Positions 36,629 to 47,922 of a DNA stretch of 61,619 nt are shown here, in pieces. The notes below the pieces were generated by a model. It did no database searches and had not been told where the DNA came from. It worked only from the letters and a program-made list of their open reading frames with translations. The stretch comes from Candidatus Altimarinota bacterium. GTDB lineage: Bacteria > Cyanobacteriota > Cyanobacteriia > Cyanobacteriales > Microcystaceae. The position numbers and the translations under genes were made by a program. Every line of letters begins with the position of its first letter. Position 1 is the first letter of the stretch. The stretch is taken from assembly GCA_012031035.1 (NCBI GenBank), contig JAAUUT010000017.1:1-61619 (forward strand), read 5' to 3'.

Positions 36629-38434
36629 GTGAGTCAGCATCAAGAAGTCTTCTCAGACCCGCGCAATGCAGGTCGTTTTCAGGAAGCATCGCTGCAAAAC
36701 GACGAATCGCCCGATTGCCCAAAGGGAAAGCCCGCGCTTCGCGATCGCAGTTCCAACGAAATCCAATTTCAACGCTATGATTCAGTAGCGATCGCAAAAT
36801 ACTATCGCCTTCGACCTTGGTTGTACATCTGGCGAACTTTAGTCGTTGTTTGGTGTTTTGGAACTTTTATCTTTAATCTAGCGTGGGATAAATGGACGGG
36901 TCAAACGGAAAAAAACAAGCAGAAACGCGCCAGTCAACTTCGTAAAGTCTTAACTTACCTCGGTCCCACTTTTATCAAAGTCGGACAGGCCCTTTCTACA
37001 CGACCCGACCTCATTCGCAAAGACTTTTTAGAAGAATTAATTAAACTTCAAGACCAGTTGCCACCTTTTGACAATCAAATTGCTTTTGACATCATAGAAT
37101 CACAACTGGGACTTTCCATCGATCGCGCTTATCGAGAAATTTCACCTCACCCAGTCGCAGCAGCTAGTTTAGGACAAGTTTATCGCGCCGTCCTACATAC
37201 AGGAGAAGAAGTTGCCGTTAAGGTTCAGCGTCCCAATTTGCGACCGCTTCTAACTCTCGACTTGTTTTTAATGCGATGTGCTGCCGAGAGATTAGGGCCT
37301 TGGTTGCCTCTTAACTTAGGTCACGATTTGACTTTAATCGTCGATGAGTTTGGCACGAAGTTATTTGAAGAAATCGACTACGTAAACGAAGGATATAACG
37401 CCGAAAGATTTGCTACTAATTTTCGCAACGACCCGGAAGTTAAAGTTCCAGTTATTTACTGGCAATATAGCAGTTATCTCGTTCTAACATTAGAGTGGAT
37501 TAATGGCTTTAAATTAACCGATACAGAAAATATTAAAGCACTGGGAATCGATCCCAACGCGATCGTCAAAATTGGCGTTACCTCTGGACTGCGCCAGTTG
37601 CTAGAATTTGGTTTCTTCCACGCCGACCCCCATCCAGGCAACTTATTTGCTACGACTGACGGACGCATGGCATATATCGATTTTGGCATGATGGATCAGT
37701 TGGAGGAAACAGCAAAAGAAACGATCGCCAGCGCAGTCGTTCAATTAATTAATAAAGATTATGAGGCGCTAGCAGAGGATTTTGTTAAATTAGGTTTTCT
37801 AACACCCAATACAGATATTCAACCGATTGTTCCTGCCTTAGAAAAGGTATGGGGAAACGCTATTGGAAAAAGTGTAGGAGATTTCAACTTCAAAACCATC
37901 ACCGATGATTTTTCGGAGTTGATGTATGAATATCCTTTCCGAGTTCCAGCGAAATTTGCGCTAATCATTCGATCTCTAGTGACTCAAGAAGGTCTTGCCC
38001 TCAGTCTCGACCCCAATTTCAAGATTGTAGAAGTTGCTTATCCTTACGTGGCGCGACGATTGCTGACTGGAGAATCCCCGCAGTTGCGGAAACGCTTGCT
38101 GGAAGTCTTGTTTAAGGATGGTAAGTTCCAATGGCAGCGTTTAGAAAATATGATTGCGATCGCGAGATCTGACCGAAAGTTCGATCTGCTTCCTACTGCC
38201 CAGTTAGGTTTACAGTTTCTTTTATCCGAAGAAGGTCGTTATTTGCGCCGCCAGTTGCTACTAGCACTCACAGAAGACGACCGACTGCATACCGAAGAAG
38301 TACAGAGTTTGTGGGCATTAATTAAGGATGATTTTAAACCACAACAATTATGGGACGTTGCCTTTAATACGATTCGAGAACTTTCTGGGAATAGAGTGGC
38401 TTCCTTGATTCCCATAGCCAACATTTTAAGATAA
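36629..38434 (+). CDS. ABC1/UbiB-family atypical protein kinase-like protein
   Basis: 601 residues. The family landmarks are in order: KVGQALSTRPDLIRKDF (KxGQ), AAASLGQVYRAVL (Ala-rich nucleotide loop), VAVKVQRP (Lys), FFHADPHPGNLF (catalytic loop) and YIDFGMMD (DFG). One C-terminal hydrophobic patch. ABC1K proteins support prenyl-quinone biosynthesis in bacteria and plastids; the exact quinone target here is not readable. Start GTG 36629 gives an N-terminal tail with little structure; a later start is possible. Confidence 0.9.
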   Translation: MSQHQEVFSDPRNAGRFQEASLQNDESPDCPKGKPALRDRSSNEIQFQRYDSVAIAKYYRLRPWLYIWRTLVVVWCFGTFIFNLAWDKWTGQTEKNKQKRASQLRKVLTYLGPTFIKVGQALSTRPDLIRKDFLEELIKLQDQLPPFDNQIAFDIIESQLGLSIDRAYREISPHPVAAASLGQVYRAVLHTGEEVAVKVQRPNLRPLLTLDLFLMRCAAERLGPWLPLNLGHDLTLIVDEFGTKLFEEIDYVNEGYNAERFATNFRNDPEVKVPVIYWQYSSYLVLTLEWINGFKLTDTENIKALGIDPNAIVKIGVTSGLRQLLEFGFFHADPHPGNLFATTDGRMAYIDFGMMDQLEETAKETIASAVVQLINKDYEALAEDFVKLGFLTPNTDIQPIVPALEKVWGNAIGKSVGDFNFKTITDDFSELMYEYPFRVPAKFALIIRSLVTQEGLALSLDPNFKIVEVAYPYVARRLLTGESPQLRKRLLEVLFKDGKFQWQRLENMIAIARSDRKFDLLPTAQLGLQFLLSEEGRYLRRQLLLALTEDDRLHTEEVQSLWALIKDDFKPQQLWDVAFNTIRELSGNRVASLIPIANILR

Positions 38435-38482
38435 ATTGTTGATGGTTTACATTTTTTAATCATTCGCGATCGATAACAAAAT

Positions 38483-38854
38483 ATGTACTATTACTTAGCA
38501 GAACCACCCTATTTCTTAATCTTGGCTGGATTATTTGTAGGAATCACTTCTGGATTAGCTTTTGAAGCAACTTTAAAACAATCCGTAAAAGAATGGTCGA
38601 ATAACTCGACTCCCGAACAATTGGCACAAGTGCAAGGATTAAAATTACAATTGCCTTTCTTTACCATGACGGCGGGAATTTGTTTGTTTTTAGCTTCTGG
38701 TTTGGAGGTGTTTTTGCTCGATCGCTGGATATCTTATGCGATCGCACTTCCCGTAACGATTTTTATTGCAGCTTTAGTTTGGGTACAATTGGGTAAATTG
38801 TTGCAACAGTTACAAATAGGCGGCTCAAAAGCGATCGATTTAGATGCTTTTTAA
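38483..38854 (+). CDS. Small membrane protein, unknown function
   Basis: 123 residues with three predicted membrane segments (LILAGLFVGITSGLAFEA, FTMTAGICLFLASGLEVFLL, ISYAIALPVTIFIAALVWV) and a cytosolic tail. I recognise no defined family. It is on the same strand 48 bp after the ABC1 kinase gene, so probably co-transcribed. Confidence 0.7.
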   Translation: MYYYLAEPPYFLILAGLFVGITSGLAFEATLKQSVKEWSNNSTPEQLAQVQGLKLQLPFFTMTAGICLFLASGLEVFLLDRWISYAIALPVTIFIAALVWVQLGKLLQQLQIGGSKAIDLDAF

Positions 38855-38920
38855 GCAATTAGTTTTCTATTGTGTGAATAAAATTTAGGTATCAAATGGG
38901 GTGAATCTATGAGGTTTGCC

Positions 38921-39559
38921 CTATTTCATTTCAGAAGTTTTTTGATAGCGAAATCGCTCGATAAGACCGAGTGTAATTTCTTTCATCAACCAGTATAAGA
39001 CAACTAAGATAATAAAGGTGATGCTTATCATCATGACCGACCACTTTCCCGTTAAATTATCTACAATACTATCAACCAAACTATCGGGTTTAGTAATGAT
39101 ATCCCAACTATTAAAACGTTGAAAGCGACCCAAATATATTCCTAACGAACAGAGAGCATGAGTAATTAACTCAATCACAATAAGAGATTTTGTTTTTCCT
39201 AATTGATGGCAATAGTAACCCAAATTAATCAAAGAAATAACATAAGCTTCAAAGCCAGCCAGAATAAAAATAAGATATTGAGGAATTAATACTAAAGTAA
39301 TCGTCCAGACCGAGTATTCTTGGCGAATTAAAGCAATTAAATGAATGATATCGGTTAATACATAAGGAGCATTGGGTAAGAAAAGAATAAAAATGAAAAA
39401 AATAATCCACCAAATTTGCGATCGCGTTTGAGAGATCCGAAATAACCAAACACTTAAAACTAAGGGAATAAAGGCAAGAAATGAGTTCCAAATCATGAAA
39501 TCTTGGCTATAGCTTAAAACTTGCCAAGAATGGGCGATCCAATTAATCATTTGAGCCAC
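38921..39559 (-). CDS. DUF1361 family membrane protein
   Basis: 212 residues with about six membrane segments. The central motif FLPNAPYVLTDIIHLI is the hallmark of DUF1361. Function unknown. Single gene, convergent with the small membrane protein gene. Confidence 0.85.
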   Translation of the reverse strand: MAQMINWIAHSWQVLSYSQDFMIWNSFLAFIPLVLSVWLFRISQTRSQIWWIIFFIFILFLPNAPYVLTDIIHLIALIRQEYSVWTITLVLIPQYLIFILAGFEAYVISLINLGYYCHQLGKTKSLIVIELITHALCSLGIYLGRFQRFNSWDIITKPDSLVDSIVDNLTGKWSVMMISITFIILVVLYWLMKEITLGLIERFRYQKTSEMK

Positions 39560-39911
39560 GATGTAGAAAACCTGACTTGTTATCGCGATAGTACCTTTTC
39601 TATTTTAGTTCAGGGATTTTATGGGTCAAGCCGCAAGGCGGAAATTCGTCGATGCTTCTTTGCTACCGCTACGTGCGCGTCGGATTGATAAGCTGTTCCA
39701 CATCTAGATTTCCAATTAATGAGTGAAGAAAGACTTCTTAAAACTCTCTCCCCGTCCCCCCGTCCAACTTTTATGGCAGCCTAAATGTTTAACAGCTTAA
39801 TACGTCTAAGGGCGGGCTAAGCCAACGTAATTCGTAATTATAATCAGTGGGGGCTTGTACTCGTTTTTCAATTACGAATTACGAATTAATAATCATTTAG
39901 TCAACTCCTAA
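39560..39911. other. Intergenic region with ATTACGAATT short repeats
   Basis: 352 bp without a gene. Near 39828-39895 the words AATTCGTAATTA and AATTACGAATTACGAATTA recur, forming a weak inverted repeat. A GC-richer stretch at 39640-39680 resembles dispersed cyanobacterial repeat DNA. No gene seen. Confidence 0.4.
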
Positions 39912-41078
39912 TTACCCAATGTTGTTTACTTGTGGAATTATCTTATCTGGTTCTCCTGCTACCCAACTGGCAAAATGTTTAGCTAAAGGTGGCGCAAAAA
40001 CTAAGGTGCTAGTGAATCCAGAAAATAGATGAACGCCACTAAAAGAATTGATTTCGCCAACCAAAGGAAGGGAATTTTTAGCAAAAGTAACTAGACAACT
40101 ATGCCAAGTTCCTGATAAATTTTGTAGTAGAGGAAGTAAATTACCCACTTCCTGACGAATTTGCGCTTCACTCGTTTCAGGAGCGATTTTTGACTGAGGA
40201 CTAGTATGAATTTCGCTAATTTGACCAAAATATAAACTGCGATCGCGAAATTGGATCGCACCTGGATCGAGAATACTTCCGGCTAGATTTTGACTGGCTT
40301 CTTCCCATTGCGACTCCATTACAGATTGAGTCGCTTGTGACTCTAAAAAAGACCGTTTTTGTATCGCTGGCATAACGAGCGATCGCAAGCAAAAATCTAC
40401 AGGTGGAGTTTTAATTAAATGGGCGTGGGTAAAATAGAGTTGAACGTTAATCCCCGCTTCTTTGAGCAATGCTCGACTCAATCCCCCCGCACAAACAACA
40501 GTATTGGCAGCGAAGTAGTTTTGTTGAGGCGTAGCGACTCCTTCTAGGCGATTTCCTTGATGCAATAACTTCAAGACTGGCTCAATCTCGATCTTTCCGC
40601 CGAGACGACAAAATGCTTGTTGATAAGCTTGACTGGTTTTGTGAGCATGAATATGAGCGTGAGGCAACTTTAAAACCCCTGAAATAGCATAAGGATTGAG
40701 TAAGGGTTCCAATTCAACTGCTTCTGACACGCTAAGAAGTTCGGGAAGAATCGCAAATTGGGAATAATTAGCAGCTACCGTTTTAGGATCGTCGTTTACA
40801 TCAATCGTCAAAACAAGATCGATATCGCGAAACTCGGTATCTGCTTCTAACTCTTCTGACAAATGGCGATGAATATCAATCCCTTCTTGAGCGAGTTGAC
40901 GAGTTAATTCTGTGGTGCCAGACCAATAAGCAAGCCCACCATAACTATAATAGGTTGCATTGCGGGGGCGATCGTCTTTTTCCAAAAGTAAAACGCGGAA
41001 ACCCTTTTTTGCAAGTTCATAACTTAATACAGATCCCGTAATTCCCGCACCGATAACAATCCAGTCGTAAGCAGTCAT
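39912..41078 (-). CDS. FAD-dependent oxidoreductase (D-amino acid oxidase/glycine oxidase fold)
   Basis: 388 residues. The N-terminal dinucleotide fold DWIVIGAGITGSVLSYELAK is followed by VLLLEKD. The middle substrate domain and the C-terminal VGEINSFSGVHLFSGFTST closing motif match the DAO (DadA/ThiO) family. The substrate is unknown. The TnpB end begins about 60 bp upstream of the ATG, so the element may have altered this gene's promoter. Confidence 0.85.
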   Translation of the reverse strand: MTAYDWIVIGAGITGSVLSYELAKKGFRVLLLEKDDRPRNATYYSYGGLAYWSGTTELTRQLAQEGIDIHRHLSEELEADTEFRDIDLVLTIDVNDDPKTVAANYSQFAILPELLSVSEAVELEPLLNPYAISGVLKLPHAHIHAHKTSQAYQQAFCRLGGKIEIEPVLKLLHQGNRLEGVATPQQNYFAANTVVCAGGLSRALLKEAGINVQLYFTHAHLIKTPPVDFCLRSLVMPAIQKRSFLESQATQSVMESQWEEASQNLAGSILDPGAIQFRDRSLYFGQISEIHTSPQSKIAPETSEAQIRQEVGNLLPLLQNLSGTWHSCLVTFAKNSLPLVGEINSFSGVHLFSGFTSTLVFAPPLAKHFASWVAGEPDKIIPQVNNIG

Positions 41079-41139
41079 GATTCCTCATAGGGGCGCACGC
41101 CATGCACCCAGTCACCTTATTATTGTTGTAGGCAATGCT

Positions 41140-41320
41140 CACCAGTTTAAATTTAGCAATTTAAACTTGTGTAAGCTCATCTTTGAACCTCTCGTGAATT
41201 CTATTCACGAGATTCCTGTTTCAACGATCTCAGCCTGGATATTTTCAGGTCTTACAAGTTCTCGGCAGGCGTTTTTTATAACCTCCGGCGCACCGACGGC
41301 GGTTAATAATCTCAATCCCT
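41140..41320 (-). ncRNA. Candidate TnpB omega/reRNA and right end of the IS605-type element
   Basis: Two perfect hairpins stand at the 3' end of tnpB: 41191-41211 (CTCGTGAAT / ATTCACGAG, loop TCT, covering the stop codon) and 41144-41167 (AGTTTAAATT / AATTTAAACT, loop TAGC). In IS200/IS605 elements, RNA read from the end of tnpB into the right end guides TnpB. The 5' boundary given is approximate; the guide segment would start just beyond 41144 toward the oxidoreductase gene. No direct evidence of transcription. Confidence 0.45.
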
Positions 41321-42422
41321 CACGAAGAATGTTTTTTGCTGCGGTAAAATCTCGATGGTGATAAGTATTACATACAGGGCAATCCCATTCTCTAATACTC
41401 AAATCCTTTACTTCTGGGTTAATGAAACCGCAGCAGCTACAGGTTTGAGATGAGGGAAAGAAGGGAGAGACTTTCTGGACAATCCGGTCGTGCCAATTGG
41501 CTTTATACTCCAACATGGCAATGAATTTAGACCAACTGGCATCAGCAATACTGAGTGCAAGCTTAGGATTTTTTACCATGTTCGCTACTCGCAAATCTTC
41601 GATACAGATAACACTGTTCTCTCGGATTAAACGAGTAGATAGTTTGTGCAGAAAGTCATCTCTGAGATTGGTTACACGTTCGTAAATTCGAGCTAGTTTG
41701 GTTTTCGCTTTAGCTCGATTGTTGCTACCTTTAATACTACGAGAAACTTGTTTGTTAGCCTTACGTAGTCTCCTGAAAACTTGTCGATAATATTTAGGGT
41801 TTTGTACTTCCTCCTCATGGGTAGTAACTAGATAGGATTTAATTCCCAAATCTAATCCAATATTTTTATCTACATCTGGGTGTTTTTCTATTTCTGTCTC
41901 GCACAAAATACTAGCAACATATTTACCAGTTTTTGTAGATGTGACTGTGACGTTAACAATAGCCCCATTAATTGCTTGAGATTTGTGAAATCTGACCCAG
42001 CCTAGCTTGGGCAGCTTGAGATAGTTCTCTTTAACTTGAATGTTCCCGTTAGTAAAATTGGTTTTATAGGACTGCTTAAAACCGTGCTTTCTTTTGAATT
42101 GAGGAAAACCAAATCGTCTCTTACTCTTAGGTTTTTTCAGGTCGGTAAAGAAGTTTTTATAAGCAGTCTCTAAATTTCTGAGTGCATTTTGTAAAGCAAA
42201 TTTATCGACCTCTTTGAGCCATTCTATTTCTTGCTTGAGTTGTGTTAACTCTCGACTGCATCCAAAGAAGTTTAAAGTTTTCTGTTCAGAGTCGTATAAT
42301 TCTTTGCGTCTTGCTAAAAAGCGATTGTACACAAATCGAGCGCAGCCAATAGTCTTGTTAATTAAGATTTCTTGATTGCTGCTCGGATTCAGTGTAACTT
42401 TAAATGCTTTTTGGACTAACAT
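41205..42422 (-). CDS. tnpB: IS200/IS605-family TnpB (RNA-guided endonuclease) without TnpA
   Basis: About 405 residues from ATG 42422 ([15 protein letters not shown]), the typical OrfB start; an in-frame ATG at 42545 would add 41 atypical residues. RuvC-like residues: Asp in [11 protein letters not shown], Glu in [10 protein letters not shown] and Asp in [12 protein letters not shown] (the usual Asn after Asp-x is Thr here). The zinc ribbon [13 protein letters not shown] and CPVC is intact. No TnpA transposase lies within reach, so the element is not autonomous. It cuts at sites specified by its omega RNA in characterised relatives. Confidence 0.92.
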   Translation of the reverse strand: MLVQKAFKVTLNPSSNQEILINKTIGCARFVYNRFLARRKELYDSEQKTLNFFGCSRELTQLKQEIEWLKEVDKFALQNALRNLETAYKNFFTDLKKPKSKRRFGFPQFKRKHGFKQSYKTNFTNGNIQVKENYLKLPKLGWVRFHKSQAINGAIVNVTVTSTKTGKYVASILCETEIEKHPDVDKNIGLDLGIKSYLVTTHEEEVQNPKYYRQVFRRLRKANKQVSRSIKGSNNRAKAKTKLARIYERVTNLRDDFLHKLSTRLIRENSVICIEDLRVANMVKNPKLALSIADASWSKFIAMLEYKANWHDRIVQKVSPFFPSSQTCSCCGFINPEVKDLSIREWDCPVCNTYHHRDFTAAKNILREGLRLLTAVGAPEVIKNACRELVRPENIQAEIVETGIS

Positions 42423-42597
42423 TCTGGTTTTCTCTATACCTCTTAACTTGTACCTCTGTATTTTCTGAAACTGTAGCGACAAAATATGATGGGTTCCATT
42501 GAGATAAAAATTTCTAGGTTTAAGCACGCGATCGCTGACAGTCATTAAACCATATAGGGATTAGTGATTCAAAGATCGAGAGGGCTAGAAATTTACG

Positions 42598-43479
42598 TCA
42601 AATCGCTAACGAGAGTAGATTGGCTAAATCAGAAAATCGTTCCATTTCCAACTTTTCCCAAGTGCGATCGCTTTTGTATCTATAAGCGCACAGCAATCCC
42701 CATAGCTGTTTGTGAGAGAATATGGGAGCGATTAACAGAGAGCGATCGTTTGATTGACGCAAAATTGTTATTACATCTGAGGATAATTCTGCAAGATCGA
42801 GATTGTTAACACTTATAACTCGTCCTGGCTGGTATTGAAAATCTAGCTTCTCGAAGGGGAGATCTCGAACAGAATGATAATCTGGCGCGGCGGATTCGAC
42901 TATTTGCTGATTTGTCTTTTGATAGAAAACTACTCGTTCGACTTCAAAAAATTCTCGAATTTTAGCAATAACAGTTGGTAAGATCTGCCAAATATTGTCA
43001 CAATTAGACAACTGCTCGATAAATTCTCTGACTAACTGTTCCCAGGCTTGCTGATGCTTGAGTTGTGAGGCGATCGCACCTGCTTGATTTAACGCCTCAG
43101 AAGCATTTAGCAGGCGCTGTACTCGTTGAAAAAGAACTGCCCAATGGATCGGTTTAGTCAGGTAATCCGTCGCTCCAGCTTGAAAGGCTTGGTCGATTGA
43201 CTCGCGATCGTCGAGAAAAGTTAGCATGAGAATGGGAATCTGCGTGCCGCTAGCTAGAGAACGCAGGCGCTGACAGCAGGTAAACCCATCCATTACTGGC
43301 ATAACTGCGTCTAACAAAACGATATCAGGCTGACAACGGGCATATTTAGCTAGACATTCCTCGCCATTGGCTGTTTCTTCAACTTGATAACCCTTACTTT
43401 GGATTGCTAGCTTCAGTAAAGAACGGATAGAGCTATCGTCATCGGCAATTAGAATTAGAGGCACTTTTTTGTCAGTCAT
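42598..43479 (-). CDS. Response regulator, REC plus GAF domain
   Basis: 293 residues. The receiver domain (about 8-125) has the acidic pocket IADDDSS and phospho-acceptor D57 in IVLLDAVMP, plus LTKPIHW (Lys). A GAF domain occupies about 155-293. There is no DNA-binding, GGDEF, EAL or kinase output. It follows the large hybrid kinase by 84 bp on the same strand, so it is the likely downstream partner in a phosphorelay; its output is unknown. Confidence 0.88.
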   Translation of the reverse strand: MTDKKVPLILIADDDSSIRSLLKLAIQSKGYQVEETANGEECLAKYARCQPDIVLLDAVMPVMDGFTCCQRLRSLASGTQIPILMLTFLDDRESIDQAFQAGATDYLTKPIHWAVLFQRVQRLLNASEALNQAGAIASQLKHQQAWEQLVREFIEQLSNCDNIWQILPTVIAKIREFFEVERVVFYQKTNQQIVESAAPDYHSVRDLPFEKLDFQYQPGRVISVNNLDLAELSSDVITILRQSNDRSLLIAPIFSHKQLWGLLCAYRYKSDRTWEKLEMERFSDLANLLSLAI

Positions 43480-43563
43480 AGGTTAATCGGTTTAAGATGG
43501 CTAAAGACTTGCACCAACGCAAATATCTATTTTGGACGAGTAGGAGAAGTTCGAGGATTTTTC

Positions 43564-46500
43564 TTATGGTGAATGGTGATTTGATATTGACAAGAAGTTT
43601 TGGAGAGCGTTTTTGAGTTGTTCGTATTGAGTTTCTAAATCCTGCGAGGGTGCTGCGACTTCCGCAAAATTACCAGAACGGGCTAAATTTTCTAGCTGCT
43701 TGCAGAGTTTCGCAAATTTTATTGCGCCTAAAGTTGCACTGCTCGATCCTAAAGTATGGGATGACTGACGCAGGGAATCTAAGTTAGCAGACGCGATCGC
43801 GTCTTGAATCTGTTTGATATGTTGGGGTGCTATTTTGAGATATTCCTCAATTAGATGAGCGATAATCTCATCAGCTTGGTCATCTGCCATCTCGCGGATG
43901 GATTCTAAGACTTTAGCGTCTAAAACCCGGTCTTCCTCTTGGCGTATCTGGGGTTGGTTTTCTAGGCTGTTTTCGCTATCTTTTCTTAACTGTCGAGCGG
44001 CTTTTTCTAGTGCCTGAAGTAATTCGGTTTCGCGTATAGGCTTGCTAATATAATCGTTCATTCCCGCCGCCAAGCATTTTTCGCGATCGCCTTTCATCGC
44101 ATAGGCAGTGACGGCAATTATCCAAGGACGCTGACTTGGCTCCCATTCCTCAGCAATGCGCTGGGCTGCCGTCAATCCGTCCATCTCTGGCATTTCTACA
44201 TCCATCAATATTACATCATAGGGAGCTTGACGTAGGGCGCGAATAGTCTCCCATCCATTACCCGCTACATCAGCCCGATACCCCAATTTTTGCAGAATTA
44301 GCAAAGCGACTTGTTGATTAACTCGGTTGTCTTCTGCCAGGAGAATCCGCAAAGGAAAAGATTTAGGTGAGGCAGTTTCAATCTTTCGATTGCGGTAAGA
44401 GGTTCGAGCGATCGCCACTTCGGGTGAAGAGGACGTTTCTGAAGCCGACTGTTGCCAGAAAACTTGGAGCAAAGTATTGTAAAGTTGAGATTTTTTAATC
44501 GGACTTTGAAGCCAAGCAATAAATTGAACCTGAGTTCTCTTTTGTAATTCTTTTGGCGATAAATTGACGGCTGTAAGCATCACCAACGGCAATGCCTGAT
44601 ATTTGGGTAACGAGCGGATGGCTTCAGCAAGCTCTATTCCATTCATTTTCGGCATTCGTAGATCGAGAATTGCCAAATCGAACAATTCTCCTTGGCACAA
44701 CCAAGAGAGGGCTTTCTCTCCCGAATCAGCCGCCCTAGGAAGCATCCCCCATGTTTGAGTTAGCTGAGTCAACAATTCCCGATTAACCGGATTGTCATCG
44801 ACAATTAAAATGCGTTTTCCTTGCAATTGCGCCTGACAATCGCTAAGCGTCAACGTAGAAGACAAAGAAGCAGCTTTAGCAGCGATCGTAAAGTAAAAAG
44901 ACGATCCGGTCGTTGAGATAGCATCTCGATTTTCTTGAGAACGTACCCAGGGATGAGAAGGTTCCCCCGCAACCGTCCCGTGACTCTCAACCCAAATACA
45001 CCCTCCCATCATCTTTGCCAGTCGCTTGCAGATCGCTAATCCCAAGCCAGTTCCGCCATATTTGCGAGTAATTGAAGTATTAGCTTGGCTAAAAGATTGA
45101 AAAAGAGATTGTTGTTGTTGAGGAGTGATGCCGATTCCCGTGTCTTCGACCATAAATTGAACTTCATAGATTTTCTCGGTTTCATCAATAACGCAGGCAT
45201 TGACAGCAAGGCGAATTTCTCCAACATCGGTAAATTTAACGGCATTACCGAGAAGATTAACTAAAACTTGACGAACTCTGGTAATATCTCCAACAAGCGC
45301 TCGCGGAACTTTAGCATCGATCTGGTAAACAACTTCAAGATTTTTGGCAACTGCTTTGGACACGATTAAATCCAGTGCCTCTTCGACGCACGATTGTACT
45401 TCAAAGGGATATTCTTCTAACTCCAGCTTGCCCGATTCAATTTTTGAGAAATCGAGAATATCGTTCAAGATCGCTAGCAACGCTTCGCCGCTACTGCGAA
45501 TCGTTTCGGCAAATTGTTGCTGTTGGGGACATAAATCTGTATCCAATAAAAGTCCTGCCATGCCGATAACAGCATTCATTGGCGTGCGAATTTCATGGCT
45601 CATCGTAGCGAGAAATTCGCTTTTTGCCTGGTTCGCTGTGTCTGCTGCTTTTTTCGCCGCGCTCAATTCTTGATTTTGTCGGACTAATTGTTTTCGGTTA
45701 CTTTTTTCCTGTTCTAATAGCTGTGCCTGCGCTAAGGCAATTCCCACTTGTGCTGCTACCGCTTCGAGCCATTCTACTTCATCTCGTTCCCAGTGTCGCA
45801 CCGAGCCGCATTGGTGAAGCACTAACACACCATAAGGTTTATCTCGATCGCAAATCCGAATGGCTAACATCGATTTGATATTTAGTTGGCGACAAGTATC
45901 CCAGATCGGTTCGAGGGAAGCTTCAGCAAAGATATCGTCGAATACTATTGCCCGCTCTTGAGTGAGGACTTGTTGAGTATAAATATCGCCTTCGTTCGAC
46001 ACGCTTAGAGCGAATAGAGAATTAGTATCGGGCGTTAAATATTCGGCGACGCAGAAAAGTTGTGGGGTAGGATGCTCGATATACGAGTGAATAATCGCGC
46101 GATCGACGCTTAAGGCCCGACCGACTCGCTCTGCGGTTGTCTGAAAAATTTTTTGCAGGTCGAGACTTTGGCGAATGGCTTCGACGATTTCTTTAAGTAA
46201 AAGGATTTGTTGATAGCGTTTTCGCAGTGTTTCTTCGGAGCATTTGCGATCGGTAATATCTTTGTGAGTGCCCACCATTCTCAGCGGTTGTCCTCGCTCG
46301 TCGCGTTCGACAATTTGACCTCTATCTAAAATCCATTTCCACTCGCCCGATTTAGTTAGCATTCGCAATTCCATCTCAAAATAGGGCGTTTGATTTTGAA
46401 AATGCGCTTCTAGAAGCTCGATCATGTGGCGTTTATCTTCTGGATGTACGAGTGTGTCTCGCAGATAGATGTTATTTTCGAGTTCGTCAGGAGAATAACT

Positions 46501-47922
46501 GAGAATTGTTGCCCAACGCGGACTGCGGTAAACTTCCCCCGTCCTTATATTCCAATCCCACAATCCTTCTTCAACCGATTCGAGAGCAAGCTGTAGGCGT
46601 TCTTCGCTCTCGCGCAATCGTTGCTCTGCTTGCTTGCGAGCCGTAATATCGGTGACAGTGCCGAAATATCCAACGATCGCGCCTGCTTCATCGCGGATGG
46701 CGATCGCCATGCTAAAAACCCAATTAATTTTACCTGTAGGTGTCCTGAAACGATACTCCATCGAAAACTGACGCTCCGTTGTCGAATTTTTAGACCATTC
46801 AGTAAACACTAATTCGCGATCGCTCGGATGGATAGCATTGGCCCAACCCGTGCCGAGTGCTTCTGCCATCGAAAGTCCGGTCAATTCCATCCATTGCGGA
46901 TTGACGAACAAACAATGACCTTGCGAGTCGGTTTGAAAAATACCTACGGGTGCGTAAGTAACGAGTAAGCGAAAGCGCTTTTCTCGCTCTTGTAATTCCG
47001 CTTCGAGTTGTTTGCGATCGCTGATATCTCGATACATCCACAAGTTGCCGTAGTAACGATTGTTAACCCAAATTTGGACTTCATCTCGCTCGAATGTCCT
47101 GCCATCGCTGAGAATCAGTTCTTCTGATGTAGCGACGGGTCGATCGTTAAGAATATCTTCGATTCGTTGGGCAACTTGTTCGGAGTCAAAAAACGGTTCT
47201 CGAACGGTTTGAGCCAGTTGTTGACAATCTACGCCAATTAATTGTTCTGGTAGTAGCGGAATGCCAAATTGTTGACAAAATTTTTGGTTGACTAAGACAA
47301 TTTGTCCTAGTTGGTCTTCGACGAGAACGCCTGCTTGTAAATTTTGAATTAAAGCGCTCAACCGCGATGTTGTCGTCCATAGTTTAGCTTCCACGCGGCG
47401 ACGTTCTGCCAGTTCTTTTTTTAGTTGTTGATTGGCCAAGGTTAAGGCTTGCGTTCGTTCCACTACTCGCCTTTCTAATTCTTCATTGACTTGCTGTAGT
47501 GCTTGTTCTCTGCGTTTGGACTCGGTAATATCGCGGATCGCCAACACGATACTTAATTCCGCTTGTTCTTTATGTGATGACTGTTGTAGATTCAAACAAG
47601 ACCACGAGATCTCTAGAATTAGATCGTTAAATTCATAATCGGCTTGTCCTTTCGATTGACTTTTCAATGCCAAATTGACGGGATGCTCTGCTATTGATAT
47701 ATCTTGTCCCGATCGCCGCAGAGACAATAATTCTGACAGTTGCTTCCCGATAATTAAGTTATGAGACATTGCAACCAAGCGATCGAAGGTCGTATTGCAC
47801 CACTGCACTTTTCCTTGGCTGTCAGTCCAAACAATCGCCTCATTAATTGTCCCCAAGGCAATTTCCATTGTGCCTAAAGTGGTACGGAGTCGATCGAGTT
47901 GATTGGCTAAGGGATCTTTCAT
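43564..47922 (-). CDS. Hybrid histidine kinase: PAS x4, GAF, HisKA/HATPase, REC x2, Hpt
   Basis: 1452 residues. PAS domains at about 15-130, 190-300, 318-430 and 442-560; a coiled coil at about 135-185; a GAF domain at about 585-735; dimerisation/phosphoacceptor H776 in [16 protein letters not shown]; an ATPase with N and G boxes ([18 protein letters not shown]); receivers with D1087 ([11 protein letters not shown]) and D1241 (VILMDVEMP); and an Hpt with H1389 ([10 protein letters not shown]). No membrane segment is evident, so it is a soluble sensor. All relay residues are kept. Its gene lies next to the exopolysaccharide locus on the opposite strand. Confidence 0.93.
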   Translation of the reverse strand: MKDPLANQLDRLRTTLGTMEIALGTINEAIVWTDSQGKVQWCNTTFDRLVAMSHNLIIGKQLSELLSLRRSGQDISIAEHPVNLALKSQSKGQADYEFNDLILEISWSCLNLQQSSHKEQAELSIVLAIRDITESKRREQALQQVNEELERRVVERTQALTLANQQLKKELAERRRVEAKLWTTTSRLSALIQNLQAGVLVEDQLGQIVLVNQKFCQQFGIPLLPEQLIGVDCQQLAQTVREPFFDSEQVAQRIEDILNDRPVATSEELILSDGRTFERDEVQIWVNNRYYGNLWMYRDISDRKQLEAELQEREKRFRLLVTYAPVGIFQTDSQGHCLFVNPQWMELTGLSMAEALGTGWANAIHPSDRELVFTEWSKNSTTERQFSMEYRFRTPTGKINWVFSMAIAIRDEAGAIVGYFGTVTDITARKQAEQRLRESEERLQLALESVEEGLWDWNIRTGEVYRSPRWATILSYSPDELENNIYLRDTLVHPEDKRHMIELLEAHFQNQTPYFEMELRMLTKSGEWKWILDRGQIVERDERGQPLRMVGTHKDITDRKCSEETLRKRYQQILLLKEIVEAIRQSLDLQKIFQTTAERVGRALSVDRAIIHSYIEHPTPQLFCVAEYLTPDTNSLFALSVSNEGDIYTQQVLTQERAIVFDDIFAEASLEPIWDTCRQLNIKSMLAIRICDRDKPYGVLVLHQCGSVRHWERDEVEWLEAVAAQVGIALAQAQLLEQEKSNRKQLVRQNQELSAAKKAADTANQAKSEFLATMSHEIRTPMNAVIGMAGLLLDTDLCPQQQQFAETIRSSGEALLAILNDILDFSKIESGKLELEEYPFEVQSCVEEALDLIVSKAVAKNLEVVYQIDAKVPRALVGDITRVRQVLVNLLGNAVKFTDVGEIRLAVNACVIDETEKIYEVQFMVEDTGIGITPQQQQSLFQSFSQANTSITRKYGGTGLGLAICKRLAKMMGGCIWVESHGTVAGEPSHPWVRSQENRDAISTTGSSFYFTIAAKAASLSSTLTLSDCQAQLQGKRILIVDDNPVNRELLTQLTQTWGMLPRAADSGEKALSWLCQGELFDLAILDLRMPKMNGIELAEAIRSLPKYQALPLVMLTAVNLSPKELQKRTQVQFIAWLQSPIKKSQLYNTLLQVFWQQSASETSSSPEVAIARTSYRNRKIETASPKSFPLRILLAEDNRVNQQVALLILQKLGYRADVAGNGWETIRALRQAPYDVILMDVEMPEMDGLTAAQRIAEEWEPSQRPWIIAVTAYAMKGDREKCLAAGMNDYISKPIRETELLQALEKAARQLRKDSENSLENQPQIRQEEDRVLDAKVLESIREMADDQADEIIAHLIEEYLKIAPQHIKQIQDAIASANLDSLRQSSHTLGSSSATLGAIKFAKLCKQLENLARSGNFAEVAAPSQDLETQYEQLKNALQNFLSISNHHSP

